Shown piece by piece: positions 36,204 through 45,328 of a stretch of 64,000 nt of DNA. The DNA is taken from contig UQRC01000011.1 in assembly GCA_900543445.1 (NCBI GenBank), positions 1 to 64,000 of the forward strand. The letters run 5' to 3'. A program made the translations under genes and the position numbers. The notes under the pieces are model-generated. The model saw only the letters and a program-made list of their open reading frames with translations, was not told the origin of the DNA and did not search any database. This DNA comes from an uncultured Lachnobacterium sp. (GTDB lineage Bacteria > Bacillota > Clostridia > Lachnospirales > Lachnospiraceae). Position 1 is the first letter of the stretch, and every line of letters starts with the position of its first letter.

Positions 36204-37553
36204 ATGAGTAACAAAAGTAATGATTTAACGGTTGGAAGGCTGCCAAAACAGATTTTGTTTTTGAGCCTTCCACTTATGTTGTCGAACCTGTTGCAGGTTC
36301 TGTTTAATCTTTCGGATATTGCAGTGGTAGGTAAATTTGCGGGCGCGAATGCGCTCGGATCGGTCGGTTCTACAGCGATTCTTTTGACACTTTTTCTTGC
36401 CGTGCCGATGGGACTTGCCGGAGGCATCAATGTGCTGACGGCGCTTGCAATCGGTTCGAAATCGAAGAAGGATGTGTCGGAGACGGTGCATACTGCAGGG
36501 GTTATCAGTCTGATCGCGGGGCTTCTTCTTTTACTGGTTGGAGTGGTCTTTGCGAGAAATATTCTGGTGATACTTCATACGAAGGACGAATTGATTGAGG
36601 GTGCTGTGGCGTATCTGCATATTTATTTTCTGGGAATGCCGGCGCTCGCACTCTATAATTTCGGTAACGCGGTATTCAGCGCTGGCGGCAACACCAAGAA
36701 GCCATTGATGTATCTGTCGATCGCCGGTGTGCTTAATGTCATCTTAAATCTGTTTTTTGTGATTGTTTTAAAAATTGATGTCCGGGGCGTGGCTTTGGCA
36801 TCGGCCATCTCGCAGTATGTTTCGGCGTTTCTGATCCTGAAAGATCTGTTTGGCAGTCATGAAATCTACCGGCTTCGCTGGGGAGAGATGCGTCTGACCG
36901 GGCACAAAGCGAAACGCATCCTGCAGATTGGTGTTCCGTCTGCATTTCAGTATATGATTTACAGTGTGGCAAATCTGTTTGTGCAAAGTGGTGTCAACTC
37001 GTTTAGTGCGACGGTTGTTTCCGGCAATTCTGCCGCGATGAATGCGGATAATCTGGTCTACGATATTATGGCGGCATTCTATACCGTGTGCGGCACATTT
37101 ATGGGACAGAATCTCGGTGCAAGAAATAAGAAGCGTGTGATCAACAGCTATCTGATCAGTCTGTTGTATTCAACGCTGATCGCTGTTGTTGCAGGAATGT
37201 TTCTTGTGATTTTCAGCCATCAGTTCCTCGGACTTTTTGCAAACGACAAAGCGGTCATTGATGCGGGGGTTGATCGCCTTGTGATCATGGCGTCGTGCTA
37301 TTGGTTGTCTGCGGCGATGGATTGTACGACTGCGGCGACGCGTGCGCTCGGCAAGACGGTCGTTCCGACGATCATTATGATACTCGGTTCGTGCGTGTTT
37401 CGTATTGTATGGATCTACACGGTATTTGCGGCTTTCGGCACGACGTCATCCATTTATCTGCTGTATGGGGTATCGTGGCTGATCACAGGTATTCCGGAAG
37501 TTATTTACTTTATTTATATCTATCGAAAGACGGTTCACGAGTTGAATCTGTAA
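36204..37553 (+). CDS. MATE family multidrug/sodium efflux protein
   Basis: 449 residues from ATG 36204; the upstream GTG at 36195 overlaps the ribosome site AAGGGTG. Twelve membrane segments arranged as two similar halves, with typical segments such as LMLSNLLQVLFNLSDIAVVG. It would extrude cationic compounds or metabolites using an ion gradient. Divergent from the ABC-F gene; the substrate cannot be predicted. Confidence 0.92.
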   Translation: MSNKSNDLTVGRLPKQILFLSLPLMLSNLLQVLFNLSDIAVVGKFAGANALGSVGSTAILLTLFLAVPMGLAGGINVLTALAIGSKSKKDVSETVHTAGVISLIAGLLLLLVGVVFARNILVILHTKDELIEGAVAYLHIYFLGMPALALYNFGNAVFSAGGNTKKPLMYLSIAGVLNVILNLFFVIVLKIDVRGVALASAISQYVSAFLILKDLFGSHEIYRLRWGEMRLTGHKAKRILQIGVPSAFQYMIYSVANLFVQSGVNSFSATVVSGNSAAMNADNLVYDIMAAFYTVCGTFMGQNLGARNKKRVINSYLISLLYSTLIAVVAGMFLVIFSHQFLGLFANDKAVIDAGVDRLVIMASCYWLSAAMDCTTAATRALGKTVVPTIIMILGSCVFRIVWIYTVFAAFGTTSSIYLLYGVSWLITGIPEVIYFIYIYRKTVHELNL

Positions 37554-37612
37554 TGCAACGAAATGGATTGCTACAATCGTTGTGAATGGGAGTGATTGAG
37601 CAGAGAACTTCG

Positions 37613-37641
37613 TTGGATTCTGTGACGGTTTCTGTTATAAT
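37613..37641 (+). promoter_or_regulatory. Sigma-A promoter of the purine phosphorylase operon
   Basis: TTGGAT at 37613-37618, 17-base spacer, TATAAT at 37636-37641. It shows that the real start is ATG 37694 and not the ATG at 37586. Confidence 0.75.
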
Positions 37642-37693
37642 AAAAGAAGTGATGTACCGGAAAATGAGAACCGGTGATAAGGAGAAGAATAAA

Positions 37694-38530
37694 ATGAGCG
37701 AAGTATACGATAAGTTGCAAAAATGTTATGAGAGTGTGCGGGCACAGACGGATTTTGTGCCGGAGGTTGCGCTGGTGCTCGGTTCGGGACTCGGTGATTA
37801 CGCAGAGAATATCCGCGTGGAAAAAACGATCGATTATCACGATATCGAAGGTTTTCCGGTTTCGACGGTTGTGGGACATGCCGGTCGGTTTATTTTTGGT
37901 TATGTGGATGATGTGCCGGTTGTCTGCATGCAGGGACGTGTGCATTATTATGAGGGGTATCCGATGACCGATGTGGTGCTTCCGACACGTCTGATGAAGC
38001 TGCTCGGCGCAAAGACACTGATTCTGACCAATGCAGCCGGAGGAATACAGCAGGGAATGCACGCAGGAGATCTGATGCTGATTACGGGACAGATCGCAAG
38101 TTTCGTGCCTTCTCCGCTCATCGGACCAAACATCGATGAACTTGGGGCACGTTTTCCGGATATGAGTGAGATCTATGACCGGAAGCTGATCCTTGCTGCA
38201 AGAAAATGCGGCAGTGAACTTGGCATTGATCTAAAGGAAGGAACCTATCTGCAGTTTACGGGACCGGCATACGAGTCGCCGCAGGAGGTCGCGATGGCAC
38301 GTATTCTGGGAGCCGATGCGGTAGGAATGAGTACGGCATGCGAGGCGGTTGCAGCCAACCATATGGGAATGCAGATCGTAGGAATCTCCTGCATCTCGAA
38401 TCTGGCGTGCGGTATCTCGCCGGAACCGTTATCACACGAAGAAGTGCAGAAGTCGGCGGATGCTGCGGCACCGAAGTTTAAGGCACTTATTACGGTTTTG
38501 ATAAAGGAGATTGGAAGAACATGCAGGTAA
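37694..38530 (+). CDS. punA: Purine nucleoside phosphorylase
   Basis: 278 residues from ATG 37694 with AAGGAGAAG upstream. Family II trimeric PNP motifs: VLGSGLGDYAENI, GHAGRFIFG, and the purine-binding TGPAYESPQEVAMAR. It cleaves guanosine/inosine-type nucleosides with phosphate in purine salvage. The end overlaps the next gene by 10 bases. Confidence 0.95.
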   Translation: MSEVYDKLQKCYESVRAQTDFVPEVALVLGSGLGDYAENIRVEKTIDYHDIEGFPVSTVVGHAGRFIFGYVDDVPVVCMQGRVHYYEGYPMTDVVLPTRLMKLLGAKTLILTNAAGGIQQGMHAGDLMLITGQIASFVPSPLIGPNIDELGARFPDMSEIYDRKLILAARKCGSELGIDLKEGTYLQFTGPAYESPQEVAMARILGADAVGMSTACEAVAANHMGMQIVGISCISNLACGISPEPLSHEEVQKSADAAAPKFKALITVLIKEIGRTCR

Positions 38531-39276
38531 TTTTTATACATCACAGCTGCTTTCTTGTGGAAGTGGACGACAAAGTACTGATCTTTGATTATTTCAACGG
38601 AGATCGCGTGAACGGCTATACGTTTAGCGGAAAACTGCCAACCTATGAGCCGGATACGAAGATCTATATGTTTGCCAGCCACAAGCATCAGGACCATTTT
38701 GATATGGATATCCTGCGGATGGCGGAGCAGTATGAGAATATTCATTATATTTTATCGAAGGACATACGCATCAGTCCGAATTTTCTGAGAAAACACGGGA
38801 TTGACCCGAAGGTTCGTGAAAAAGTGACATTTGTTGCACCGGAGAAGGAATATGAGATCGATGATCTGAAAATCCGCACACTGACTTCAACGGATGTCGG
38901 AGTTGCTTTCTATGTAACAACGAACGGAGTCAGTTTGTTCCACGCGGGCGACTTAAGCGATTGGAAGATGGAAGGCGTAGGCGAGCTGATCAACGGCAAG
39001 ATGAAACGTGCGTATCAGCATGAAATCCGAAAACTCAGCGGAAAGCCGATCAATATCGCATTCGTTCCGGCGGATCCAAGACTTGGCGAGTACCAGTTTA
39101 ACGGACTTGATTTCTTCCTGAAGAATACGGATGCGGAGTTTGTATTCCCGATGCATATGTGGCAGAAATATGAGGGCGTGAAGGATTACAAGAAGCGGAT
39201 CAGCAATCTTGGAATGGCGAACCGCCTGATCGAAATCGAGCGTGAAAACCAGGTTTTCCCGTTTGGAGAGATGTAA
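38521..39276 (+). CDS. MBL-fold metal-dependent hydrolase
   Basis: 251 residues, coupled to punA by a 10-base overlap. The metal-binding motif is SHKHQDHFD (HxHxDH), with HAGDLSDW and a later PMHMWQ supplying further ligands. It resembles the UlaG-like branch of the metallo-beta-lactamase fold, which includes phosphoesterases and lactonases. The operon with a nucleoside phosphorylase suggests a nucleotide or sugar-phosphate substrate, but this is inference. Confidence 0.85.
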   Translation: MQVIFIHHSCFLVEVDDKVLIFDYFNGDRVNGYTFSGKLPTYEPDTKIYMFASHKHQDHFDMDILRMAEQYENIHYILSKDIRISPNFLRKHGIDPKVREKVTFVAPEKEYEIDDLKIRTLTSTDVGVAFYVTTNGVSLFHAGDLSDWKMEGVGELINGKMKRAYQHEIRKLSGKPINIAFVPADPRLGEYQFNGLDFFLKNTDAEFVFPMHMWQKYEGVKDYKKRISNLGMANRLIEIERENQVFPFGEM

Positions 39277-39290
39277 CGCGTGGTTAGATA

Positions 39291-39319
39291 TTGAATTTTG
39301 CAAACAGTTCATTTATAAT
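39291..39319 (+). promoter_or_regulatory. Promoter of the small membrane protein gene
   Basis: TTGAAT at 39291-39296, 17-base spacer, TATAAT at 39314-39319, 24 bases before the start codon. Confidence 0.65.
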
Positions 39320-39342
39320 ATAGTAGTTTAGGAGGTAGTGGT

Positions 39343-39513
39343 ATGGTTGGAGACTTTTTTATGTGTGTTTTGCAGTATCTGTTGATCATGGTTGTATTGG
39401 CAGCGATTGGCGGACTCGGGGGATTTGTCGGTGTCAGACTTCGCAGAAAGAAGGATGCAAAGGCAGCTGCTTTAAGGGCTGAGAATACAGTAGAATCGGC
39501 AACAGATAAATAA
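39343..39513 (+). CDS. Small single-pass membrane protein, 56 residues
   Basis: ATG 39343 is preceded by GGAGGTAG at good spacing and by a near-consensus promoter, which supports a real gene. One membrane helix (about 6-32, Gly-rich near its end: AAIGGLGGFVGV) is followed by a basic stretch RLRRKKD and an Ala/Glu tail. No family is recognised. A weak hairpin with a T-rich end follows at about 39515-39536. Confidence 0.7.
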   Translation: MVGDFFMCVLQYLLIMVVLAAIGGLGGFVGVRLRRKKDAKAAALRAENTVESATDK

Positions 39514-39605
39514 AAGCACGTTTTCGCGTGTTTTATATATCAGGAGACACCTGGTAAAAAATAAAAAACAATCGGTCGTAAGAACCGGGTTTGGAGGAAC
39601 TAGTA

Positions 39606-42266
39606 ATGAAGAAGAGTTATGGCGTAAATGAGCTGCGCCGGATGTACCTGAACTTTTTTGAGAGCAAGGGACATCTTGCAATGAAGAGCTTTTCATTAGT
39701 ACCGCACAATGACAACAGCTTATTGCTCATCAATGCGGGAATGGCGCCACTGAAGCCATATTTTACAGGACAGGAGATTCCACCGAGAAGACGTGTGACA
39801 ACATGCCAGAAGTGCGTGCGTACCGGTGATATCGAGAACGTAGGTAAGACAGCACGTCACCTTACATTTTTCGAGATGCTTGGTAACTTCTCTTTCGGTG
39901 ATTATTTTAAACATGAGGCGATCGCTTGGTCTTGGGAATTTTTAACAGAGGTTCTCGGTCTTGAGAAAGATCGTCTGTATCCATCTATCTACGGAGAGGA
40001 TGATGAGGCATACGATATCTGGACAAAGGAAGTTGGTGTGCCGGGAGACCGTATTACACGCTTTTATCGTGATCCGGAAACCGGAGAGTGTGATAACTTC
40101 TGGGAGCATGGAGCAGGACCTTGCGGACCTTGTTCCGAGATCTATTACGACCGTGGAGAAAAATACGGATGCGGCAAGCCGGATTGCAAGGTAGGCTGTG
40201 ACTGTGACCGCTTCATGGAAGTATGGAACAATGTATTTACACAGTTTGAGGGAGACGGCAAGGGTGGTTACACCGAGCTGGCTCAGAAGAATATTGATAC
40301 CGGTATGGGACTGGAGCGTCTGGCTGTTGTTATGCAGGATGTGGATTCTGTATTCGACATTGATACGATGAAGGCTATCCGTGACAAGATCTGTGAGATG
40401 TCCGGTAAGAAGTATCAGGTAGATGAGATGGATGATGTATCGATCCGTCTGATCACAGACCATATCCGTTCGTCAACATTCCTTGTATCGGATGGTGTTA
40501 TGCCAAGTAACGAAGGACGAGGCTACGTTCTGCGTCGTCTGATCCGTCGTGCAGCCCGCCACGGAAAGATTCTTGGTATCAACGGATTATTCCTTGCAAA
40601 GCTTTCCGAGACGGTTATCAATGAGAGTAAGGACGGATATCCGGAGCTTGAGGAGAAGAAAGACTTCATCTTCAAGGTACTGACACAGGAAGAGGAGAAG
40701 TTTAATAAGACAATCGATCAGGGACTTGCAATCCTCTCGGATCTGATGGATGAGATGAAAAAGGAAGGCAGGAAGGAATTATCCGGAGCCGATACCTTTA
40801 AGTTATACGATACTTATGGATTCCCGGTAGACTTAACAGAGGAGATCCTTGAGGAAAAGGGATTCTCTTACAATGATGAAGAGTTTAAGGCCTGCATGGA
40901 GGAACAGAGACAGAAAGCAAGAAGTGCCCGTAAAGTGACAAACTACATGGGTGCAGATGCAACGGTTTATGAGCAGATTGATCCGGCGATCACAACCGAA
41001 TTCGTTGGATATGATAACCTGACATACAAGTCCAACGTATCCGTCATGACAACCGAGAGTGAGCTCGTGGATGCTCTTTCTGACGGAGATAACGGAACCA
41101 TCATCGTGGACAAGACTCCGTTCTATGCGACCATGGGTGGTCAGCAGGGCGATAAGGGTATCATCCGCACCGCGGACGGTGAGTTCGCAGTGGAAGATAC
41201 CATCAAGCTTCTCGGTGGCAAATACGGACATATCGGACATATGGTATCCGGCATGATTCGTGTTGGCGAGGAAGTAGAGCTTGTTGTGGATGTGAAGCTT
41301 CGTGCACAGACCTGTGCAAACCATTCCGCAACACATTTGATGCAGAAAGCACTTCGTGAAGTTTTAGGAACACATGTTGAGCAGGCCGGTTCTTACCAGG
41401 ACAGCGAGCGTACAAGATTTGACTTTACGCATTTTGCAGCAATGACACCGGAAGAACTTAAAAAGGTTGAGGATATGGTCAATGAGAAGATCAACGAGGC
41501 GATTCCGGTAACAACCGATATTATGACCGTTGATGAGGCAAAGAAGACCGGTGCGATGGCTCTCTTCGGAGAAAAGTACGGCGAGACGGTTCGTGTCGTA
41601 TCGATGGGCGATTTTTCCAAGGAATTCTGTGGTGGTACCCATGTAAAGAATACCGCAGATATCAAGGCGTTCAAGATCCTTTCGGAGAGCGGTGTCGCAG
41701 CAGGAGTGCGCCGTATCGAGGCATTGACCGGTGACAACGTACTTGCTTATTATAAGAAGATGGAAGAGGAATTTGAGGCAGCCGCTAAGGTTGTGAAGTC
41801 CACTCCGGCTAATCTTGCAGAGCGACTTGAGCATCTGACTGCTGAACTGAAAGCTTTACAGAGTGAGAATGAGTCACTTAAGAGTAAAGCTGCCAAGGAT
41901 GCACTTGGCGATGTTATGGATCAGGTACAGGAAGTGAAGGGTGTGAAGCTTCTTGCTGCAAGCGTTGCAGGTGTTGACATGAATGGACTGCGTGATCTCG
42001 GTGATCAGCTGAAGGAGAAGCTTGGCGAAGGCGTTGTTGTGATCGCTTCCGAGTGTGACGGCAAGGTCAGCCTGATCGCGATGGCAACCGATGCAGCGAT
42101 GAAGCAGGGCGCGCATGCAGGCAACCTCATTAAGGCAATCGCCGGTAAGGTCGGCGGTGGCGGCGGCGGACGTCCGAATATGGCACAGGCCGGAGGCAAG
42201 AACCCAGCCGGTATTCCGGATGCAATCGCAGAGGCTGCAAGCGCATTAGAGGGAATGTTAAAGTAA
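39606..42266 (+). CDS. alaS: Alanyl-tRNA synthetase
   Basis: 886 residues from ATG 39606, which has TTGGAGGA upstream; the earlier in-frame GTG/ATG-type start lies over that site. Class II catalytic core (FFESKGHLAMKS, RRRVTTCQKCVRTGD), editing domain with HSATHLMQKALREVLG and CGGTHVKNT, and a C-terminal DHHA1 domain with GGGGGGRPNMAQAGG. No T-box leader is visible upstream. Complete, standard length. Confidence 0.97.
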   Translation: MKKSYGVNELRRMYLNFFESKGHLAMKSFSLVPHNDNSLLLINAGMAPLKPYFTGQEIPPRRRVTTCQKCVRTGDIENVGKTARHLTFFEMLGNFSFGDYFKHEAIAWSWEFLTEVLGLEKDRLYPSIYGEDDEAYDIWTKEVGVPGDRITRFYRDPETGECDNFWEHGAGPCGPCSEIYYDRGEKYGCGKPDCKVGCDCDRFMEVWNNVFTQFEGDGKGGYTELAQKNIDTGMGLERLAVVMQDVDSVFDIDTMKAIRDKICEMSGKKYQVDEMDDVSIRLITDHIRSSTFLVSDGVMPSNEGRGYVLRRLIRRAARHGKILGINGLFLAKLSETVINESKDGYPELEEKKDFIFKVLTQEEEKFNKTIDQGLAILSDLMDEMKKEGRKELSGADTFKLYDTYGFPVDLTEEILEEKGFSYNDEEFKACMEEQRQKARSARKVTNYMGADATVYEQIDPAITTEFVGYDNLTYKSNVSVMTTESELVDALSDGDNGTIIVDKTPFYATMGGQQGDKGIIRTADGEFAVEDTIKLLGGKYGHIGHMVSGMIRVGEEVELVVDVKLRAQTCANHSATHLMQKALREVLGTHVEQAGSYQDSERTRFDFTHFAAMTPEELKKVEDMVNEKINEAIPVTTDIMTVDEAKKTGAMALFGEKYGETVRVVSMGDFSKEFCGGTHVKNTADIKAFKILSESGVAAGVRRIEALTGDNVLAYYKKMEEEFEAAAKVVKSTPANLAERLEHLTAELKALQSENESLKSKAAKDALGDVMDQVQEVKGVKLLAASVAGVDMNGLRDLGDQLKEKLGEGVVVIASECDGKVSLIAMATDAAMKQGAHAGNLIKAIAGKVGGGGGGRPNMAQAGGKNPAGIPDAIAEAASALEGMLK

Positions 42267-42302
42267 AAAATTATCAAATTTGATCAAAGTTGTTAAAACC
42301 TA

Positions 42303-42330
42303 TTGACAAATCGCGATAATTTGCTAAAAT
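42303..42330 (+). promoter_or_regulatory. Sigma-A promoter of rpsU
   Basis: TTGACA at 42303-42308, 16-base spacer, TAAAAT at 42325-42330. Confidence 0.75.
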
Positions 42331-42401
42331 AATCGATAGTGCAATTAAGATTACCTTACAGTTGATGCACAATACGCAACTGGAGGGAGGTTAGGTGTAG
42401 A

Positions 42402-42578
42402 ATGTCTAGTGTAATCGTAAAAGAAAACGAGACTTTAGATAGCGCATTACGTCGTTTCAAGAGAAACTGCGCTAAGGCTGGTATTCAGCAGGAGATTCGT
42501 AAGAGAGAACATTACGAGAAGCCAAGCGTAAAGCGTAAGAAGAAGTCTGAAGCTGCTAGAAAAAGAAAATACAACTAG
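42402..42578 (+). CDS. rpsU: 30S ribosomal protein S21
   Basis: 58 residues beginning [20 protein letters not shown] and ending in a Lys/Arg-rich tail, the standard S21 pattern and length. GGAGGGAGG lies upstream. S21 binds 16S rRNA near the anti-Shine-Dalgarno region. Own promoter and terminator. Confidence 0.97.
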   Translation: MSSVIVKENETLDSALRRFKRNCAKAGIQQEIRKREHYEKPSVKRKKKSEAARKRKYN

Positions 42579-42591
42579 TATGTATTTAAAT

Positions 42592-42622
42592 ACCCCTGGG
42601 ATTTTCCCAGGGGTGTTTTTTA
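42592..42622 (+). terminator. Rho-independent terminator after rpsU
   Basis: ACCCCTGGG pairs perfectly with CCCAGGGGT and is followed by GTTTTTT. It sits in the convergent gap and may also serve the LUD gene weakly. Confidence 0.93.
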
Positions 42623-43258
42623 ATATCCGAGTGATTCTCCGATGAGAATGACTTTGATGCGGTCAGGGTTTCCACTTCGTCGTGTGATTACAATCTGGTT
42701 GCAGATGCCTTCCGGTGAGAGGCAGTCGGCACATCTTCCAGTTGCCGCACAAGGTGTCTTTTTATTAAGACGGATGCAGTTCGGCGGCGTTGCACAGTTT
42801 CTGACGCGGCGGATACCGTCCTCTACGTTTGCGGTAACTTTATTGAGTCCGGCAACGATGATGACCTGATCCGGTCCGTAGATGAGAGCTGCAACACGGT
42901 TGCCGTTGCCATCGATATTGATGAGTTCACCGTCGAGGGTGATTGCATTGGTACTCATAAAGTAAGTGTCGGCAGAGAATGCGTCACGGTACATCTGCTT
43001 TGTTTCTTCCGGGGTCTTTGCATTGTTGCGGTCAATCAGATGAATGTCGCTTTTGGCGCGGAGCGCATCCAGGATACCGCTTTCTGCGAGTGTCATGGAA
43101 CCTCCGAATGCAACGGCTGCACCTTCTGCAACGAAGGAGAGTGCCTTAACTTTGGCTTCTTCTATGGTTGCACAGTAGAATCCTTCGATCTGACGTTTCT
43201 TAAGATTCTGGATCAGTGTATCTGCCAGAGTTTTGTTGTATTGTTCTTTTACGGTCAT
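42620..43258 (-). CDS. LUD-domain protein (LutC/YkgG-like)
   Basis: 212 residues, minus strand, with AAGGAG before the ATG. The sequence shows the LUD fold pattern: GAAVAFGGSMTLAESGILDAL and MSTNAITLDGELINIDGNGNRV, plus a Cys-rich part near 155-190 (CATPPNC, CAATGRCADC) that may bind an iron-sulfur cluster. LUD proteins take part in lactate oxidation in LutABC; here it stands alone, so the substrate is uncertain. Confidence 0.85.
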   Translation of the reverse strand: MTVKEQYNKTLADTLIQNLKKRQIEGFYCATIEEAKVKALSFVAEGAAVAFGGSMTLAESGILDALRAKSDIHLIDRNNAKTPEETKQMYRDAFSADTYFMSTNAITLDGELINIDGNGNRVAALIYGPDQVIIVAGLNKVTANVEDGIRRVRNCATPPNCIRLNKKTPCAATGRCADCLSPEGICNQIVITRRSGNPDRIKVILIGESLGY

Positions 43259-43305
43259 TGTAAAATCTCCTTATCATAAGATGTGATACTCCTAATGTGC
43301 TTTTT

Positions 43306-43334
43306 ATGATAAAACTTTCATAAGTTTTTGACAA
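43306..43334 (-). promoter_or_regulatory. Promoter of the LUD gene
   Basis: On the minus strand TTGTCA (43334-43329), 17-base spacer, TATCAT (43311-43306). The -35 overlaps that of the divergent exporter promoter by five bases. Confidence 0.65.
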
Positions 43335-43356
43335 GGCGTAAAATCGTTGTTAGAAT
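43328..43356 (+). promoter_or_regulatory. Promoter of the ABC exporter gene
   Basis: TTGACA at 43328-43333, 17-base spacer, TAGAAT at 43351-43356. It excludes the longer exporter ORF starting at 43328 and supports ATG 43418. Confidence 0.7.
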
Positions 43357-43417
43357 ATTTAGGCAGTTTGAAATGAGGATAGTTGATTTTAGAACCGCGA
43401 GGAAAGGTGAGAAAATT

Positions 43418-45148
43418 ATGAATCAAAATCTGAAAAAAATGATGGGCTACTATAAGCCATACCTAAAAATATTCTGGGCAGATATGTTTTTTGCAACGCT
43501 CTCTGCGGCGGTAGCACTGACGATTCCGCTTGTTGTGCGTTATGTGACTTCAACGCTGATCTATCTTCCGGCAGATGAGATTATAAGACAGATTACCTAT
43601 ATTGGAATCGGTCTGGCTGCGCTTCTTGCAATTGACTGTTACAGCCGTTTTTTTATCGGAAACTACGGACATGTGATGGGTGCAAAGATGGAGTATGATA
43701 TGCGTGCGGAACTGTTTGGACATATGCAGAAGCTGTCATTTTCGTTTTATGATGATGCGAAGGTCGGACAGCTGATGAGTCGTATTACGTCCGATCTGTT
43801 TGATATCACAGAGCTTTTGCACCATGGTCCGGAGAATATCATTCTCTCGGTTTTGAAGATTGCAGGCGCGTTTGTGATTCTTGTAAACATCAACGGATGG
43901 CTGGCACTCGCTGCGTTTGCGGTGCTTCCGTTTATGTTTGCTTTTGCGTTTCTATTAAATAAGAAGATGCGGCGTGCGTTCCGTAATAACCGTATCAAGA
44001 TTGCGGATATTAATGCGCAGATCGAGGATAACCTATCGGGAATACGTGTGGTCAAGTCGTTTGCAAACGAGGATATCGAAAATGAAAAGTTCCGTGTCGG
44101 AAACGATGGATTCTTAGCAGCGAAGAAAAACAGTTACCATTATATGGGAAGCTTTCAGGCTGGCGTGGGTGTCTTTACAACGATGATTCAGGTAAGTGTG
44201 ATCCTTGTCGGAACGGTACTGATCGCATATGGTCGTGTGGATATGACGGATCTTGTGACATTCCTTTTATATATCGGAGTTTTTACCGATCCGATCCGTA
44301 CTTTGGTTGATTTTACGGAACAGTTTCAGAATGGTTATACCGGATTTGAGCGTTTTCAGGAGATCATGAATATCAGACCGGACATCGAGGACGCGCCGGA
44401 TGCAACACCTATTGGTACGGTAAAAGGCGAGATCGAGTTTGATAACGTATCATTCCAATATAAGGACAATCAGGAGAATGTGTTGAACCACATCAATCTC
44501 AAGGTCCCGGCGGGGGCGTATATGGCATTGGTCGGTTCATCGGGAGCCGGAAAGACAACACTCTGCTCGTTGATCCCGCGTTTTTATGATGTGACGGGCG
44601 GACGCATTATGATCGATGGCAGAGATATCCGCAGCGTGACGTTAAAAAGCCTGCGTGATCAAATCGGAATGGTACAGCAGGATGTGTATCTGTTTGCCGG
44701 CACAATCTTCGAAAATATTCAGTATGGTAAGCCGGGCGCAACGCGCGAGGAAGTGATTGAGGCGGCGAAAAATGCGAATGCGCATGAGTTTATTATGGCA
44801 TTTCCAGATGGCTACGACACGGATATCGGACAGAGAGGTATCAAGCTTTCCGGTGGTCAGAAGCAGCGTTTGTCGATCGCACGCGTATTTTTGAAAAATC
44901 CGCCGATCCTGATCTTCGATGAGGCGACATCCGCTTTGGACAATGAGAGTGAGAAAGTGGTGCAGGATTCGCTTGAGAAGCTGGCGAAGAATCGCACGAC
45001 ATTTGTGATCGCGCATCGTCTGACTACGATCCAGAATGCCGAAAAGATTCTGGTGCTGACGGAGGACGGTATCGCAGAGTCTGGAACACATGAGGAGCTT
45101 CTGGCACAGGGAGGATTGTACGAGAAACTGTATCATATGCATGCGTAA
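43418..45148 (+). CDS. ABC exporter, fused membrane and ATPase domains
   Basis: 576 residues from ATG 43418 (AAAGGTGAG upstream). Six membrane helices over about 20-300 precede an ABC domain with Walker A GSSGAGKTTL, signature LSGGQKQR and Walker B ILIFDEATSALD. A half-transporter of the MsbA/BmrA type that should work as a dimer. A single gene without a partner, so a homodimer is likely. Substrate unknown; lipids or drugs are usual. Confidence 0.93.
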   Translation: MNQNLKKMMGYYKPYLKIFWADMFFATLSAAVALTIPLVVRYVTSTLIYLPADEIIRQITYIGIGLAALLAIDCYSRFFIGNYGHVMGAKMEYDMRAELFGHMQKLSFSFYDDAKVGQLMSRITSDLFDITELLHHGPENIILSVLKIAGAFVILVNINGWLALAAFAVLPFMFAFAFLLNKKMRRAFRNNRIKIADINAQIEDNLSGIRVVKSFANEDIENEKFRVGNDGFLAAKKNSYHYMGSFQAGVGVFTTMIQVSVILVGTVLIAYGRVDMTDLVTFLLYIGVFTDPIRTLVDFTEQFQNGYTGFERFQEIMNIRPDIEDAPDATPIGTVKGEIEFDNVSFQYKDNQENVLNHINLKVPAGAYMALVGSSGAGKTTLCSLIPRFYDVTGGRIMIDGRDIRSVTLKSLRDQIGMVQQDVYLFAGTIFENIQYGKPGATREEVIEAAKNANAHEFIMAFPDGYDTDIGQRGIKLSGGQKQRLSIARVFLKNPPILIFDEATSALDNESEKVVQDSLEKLAKNRTTFVIAHRLTTIQNAEKILVLTEDGIAESGTHEELLAQGGLYEKLYHMHA

Positions 45149-45214
45149 GTTTGGGATGCATTGATTCAAAATTTCCCATACATCCGCGAAATCGATTCTG
45201 GAAGTATCTTATAT

Positions 45215-45243
45215 TTGCAAAAGCTTGACATTCCGTGTAAAAT
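45215..45243 (+). promoter_or_regulatory. Promoter of the His-rich G3E GTPase gene
   Basis: TTGCAA at 45215-45220, 17-base spacer, TAAAAT at 45238-45243. A TTGACA also occurs at 45225 but has no -10 at a suitable distance. Confidence 0.5.
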
Positions 45244-45328
45244 ATAAGGTTGTAGTGCAATGTTACAAAAGAATACAGCTTACAATTTGTGTAGCTGCCC
45301 TATAAATATAGAAAAGGAGAGATCTATT

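Noticed and set aside
37586..37693. N-terminal extension of the purine phosphorylase
   Set aside because: It contains the TTGGAT-17-TATAAT promoter; the ATG at 37694 has the ribosome site and matches the family start.
39514..39605. T-box leader before alaS
   Set aside because: No TGGNACCGCG-type box or terminator/antiterminator pair is visible; the same holds for the argS leader.
43328..43417. 30-residue N-terminal extension of the ABC exporter
   Set aside because: It overlaps the exporter promoter; ATG 43418 has a ribosome site and the usual start of the membrane domain.
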